This document shows positions 63,413 to 64,000 of a stretch of DNA of 64,000 nucleotides, one piece after another; position 1 is the first letter of the stretch; each line of letters starts with the position of its first letter. A program made the translations under genes and the position numbers. Source of the stretch: Nitzschia sp. pyKryTriq1 (taxonomy: Eukaryota > Bacillariophyta > Bacillariophyceae > Bacillariales > Bacillariaceae). The notes under the pieces are model-generated. The model had not been told where the DNA came from. It did not search any database and saw only the letters and a list, made by a program, of their open reading frames with translations. Location: contig OY101119.1 in assembly GCA_956465555.1 (NCBI GenBank), forward strand, positions 1,660,629 through 1,724,628, read 5' to 3'.

Positions 63413-64000
63413 CCTGATTTTAAAAAATAGCCCTTGATACAGTCAGTACGGTACAAAGTACGAGTACATTAGAAGAATCGAATCAATAGACTATGGCAAA
63501 AGATACGTGGTAACTATTGAGGACTGAGGTCATGGTGATTTTAAATACGTACTGCACCGTATGACTATTTCGTCGGTCTGAAGCTCTCAATATTCCCGAC
63601 GAACAAAGGGCGCCCCGGGGCGAATTCTTTTCATCCTACTGTAGGGGTACTTGTACAATTCGAGCGAGTACTGGTACCTGGTACTGAAGCGGTACAAGTA
63701 CCGGTACCGGTAGGGATGGATCGACGACGACGACTCCTGACTACTCCAAACTTTTACATCATCGTCAAATATTGTGTACTGGACGACCTCAATGACGCTA
63801 CGGTGCCTGTATCGGGATGTACACAAGAATTTGCCATGTTGTCGAACTACTGTATGTAACAATAGGACGAGGACACCCCAACAAAAAGTGCCAACATTAC
63901 ATGCTACTGTACGAAGCATTGGGAATATCCATGCCCCGTTTACAGATACTAAATGCATATGAATTATCTGAATCGGTATGACTGAAAGTGGACGCTGCCA
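63413..64000. other. Terminal spacer with GTAC cluster
   Basis: No gene is supported. GTAC/ACCGGTA words are dense at 63640-63715 (ggtacctggtactg, ggtacaagtaccggtaccgg). The rest to the window end shows nothing recognised. Confidence 0.45.

Overview
This window looks like nuclear DNA of a diatom or a close photosynthetic stramenopile. The reasons are internal. Genes are dense and carry short GT-AG introns (about 75 to 345 bp, plus a 20-nt micro-exon). Several predicted proteins start with a signal peptide that ends in the Phe-containing cleavage motif of stramenopile plastid leaders (ARAFAP in the REP27/LPA1-like protein, QSFTFMP in ChlD, CFVAP in the inositol monophosphatase-like protein). 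A magnesium-chelatase D subunit is present, as is a silaffin-like Lys/Ser/Asp-rich membrane protein. The one sizeable retroelement is a Ty1/copia type. No tRNA, rRNA or CRISPR array was recognised.

Layout. 1-9 kb: end of a single-pass membrane protein gene, a DHX35-type DEAH helicase, a fucosyltransferase-like Golgi protein, a small Cys/His zinc-finger gene followed by tandem repeats, the ALG7/DPAGT1 gene that starts N-glycan synthesis, and a LAMTOR5-like Ragulator subunit. 9-21 kb: repeat-rich spacer, a five-exon GMC oxidoreductase, a CER1-like fatty aldehyde decarbonylase, a TPR protein, a long pyrimidine minisatellite and an inositol monophosphatase-like gene. 21-33 kb: cytochrome P450, SLC37-type phosphate-ester antiporter, NOP2 rRNA methyltransferase, a diatom-type protein of unknown function, a METTL21/FAM86-type methyltransferase and a REP27/LPA1-like plastid protein. 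33-46 kb: two divergent copine genes, DJ-1, an unrecognised protein, MYG1 and the silaffin-like gene. 46-64 kb: a broken copia element, RAD17, a small plastid-type membrane protein, ChlD, BolA, a Brahma-type SNF2 ATPase with bromodomain, an SGNH hydrolase and a KDEL-receptor family protein with an unusual Gly/Tyr-rich N-terminus.

The genes are not one pathway. They are mostly eukaryotic housekeeping genes: RNA processing, N-glycosylation and ER retrieval, chromatin and checkpoint control, chlorophyll synthesis and photosystem repair. They are often packed tail to tail with 18 to 190 bp between stop codons. Longer spacers are dominated by GTAC-rich palindromic clusters and simple repeats. The least expected items are the silaffin-like protein, the REP27-like protein with an extra C-terminal domain, the Gly/Tyr-rich KDEL receptor, the CER1-like enzyme and the copine pair. 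Exon joins were worked out by eye from reading frame, GT/AG sites and family conservation. No database search was possible.
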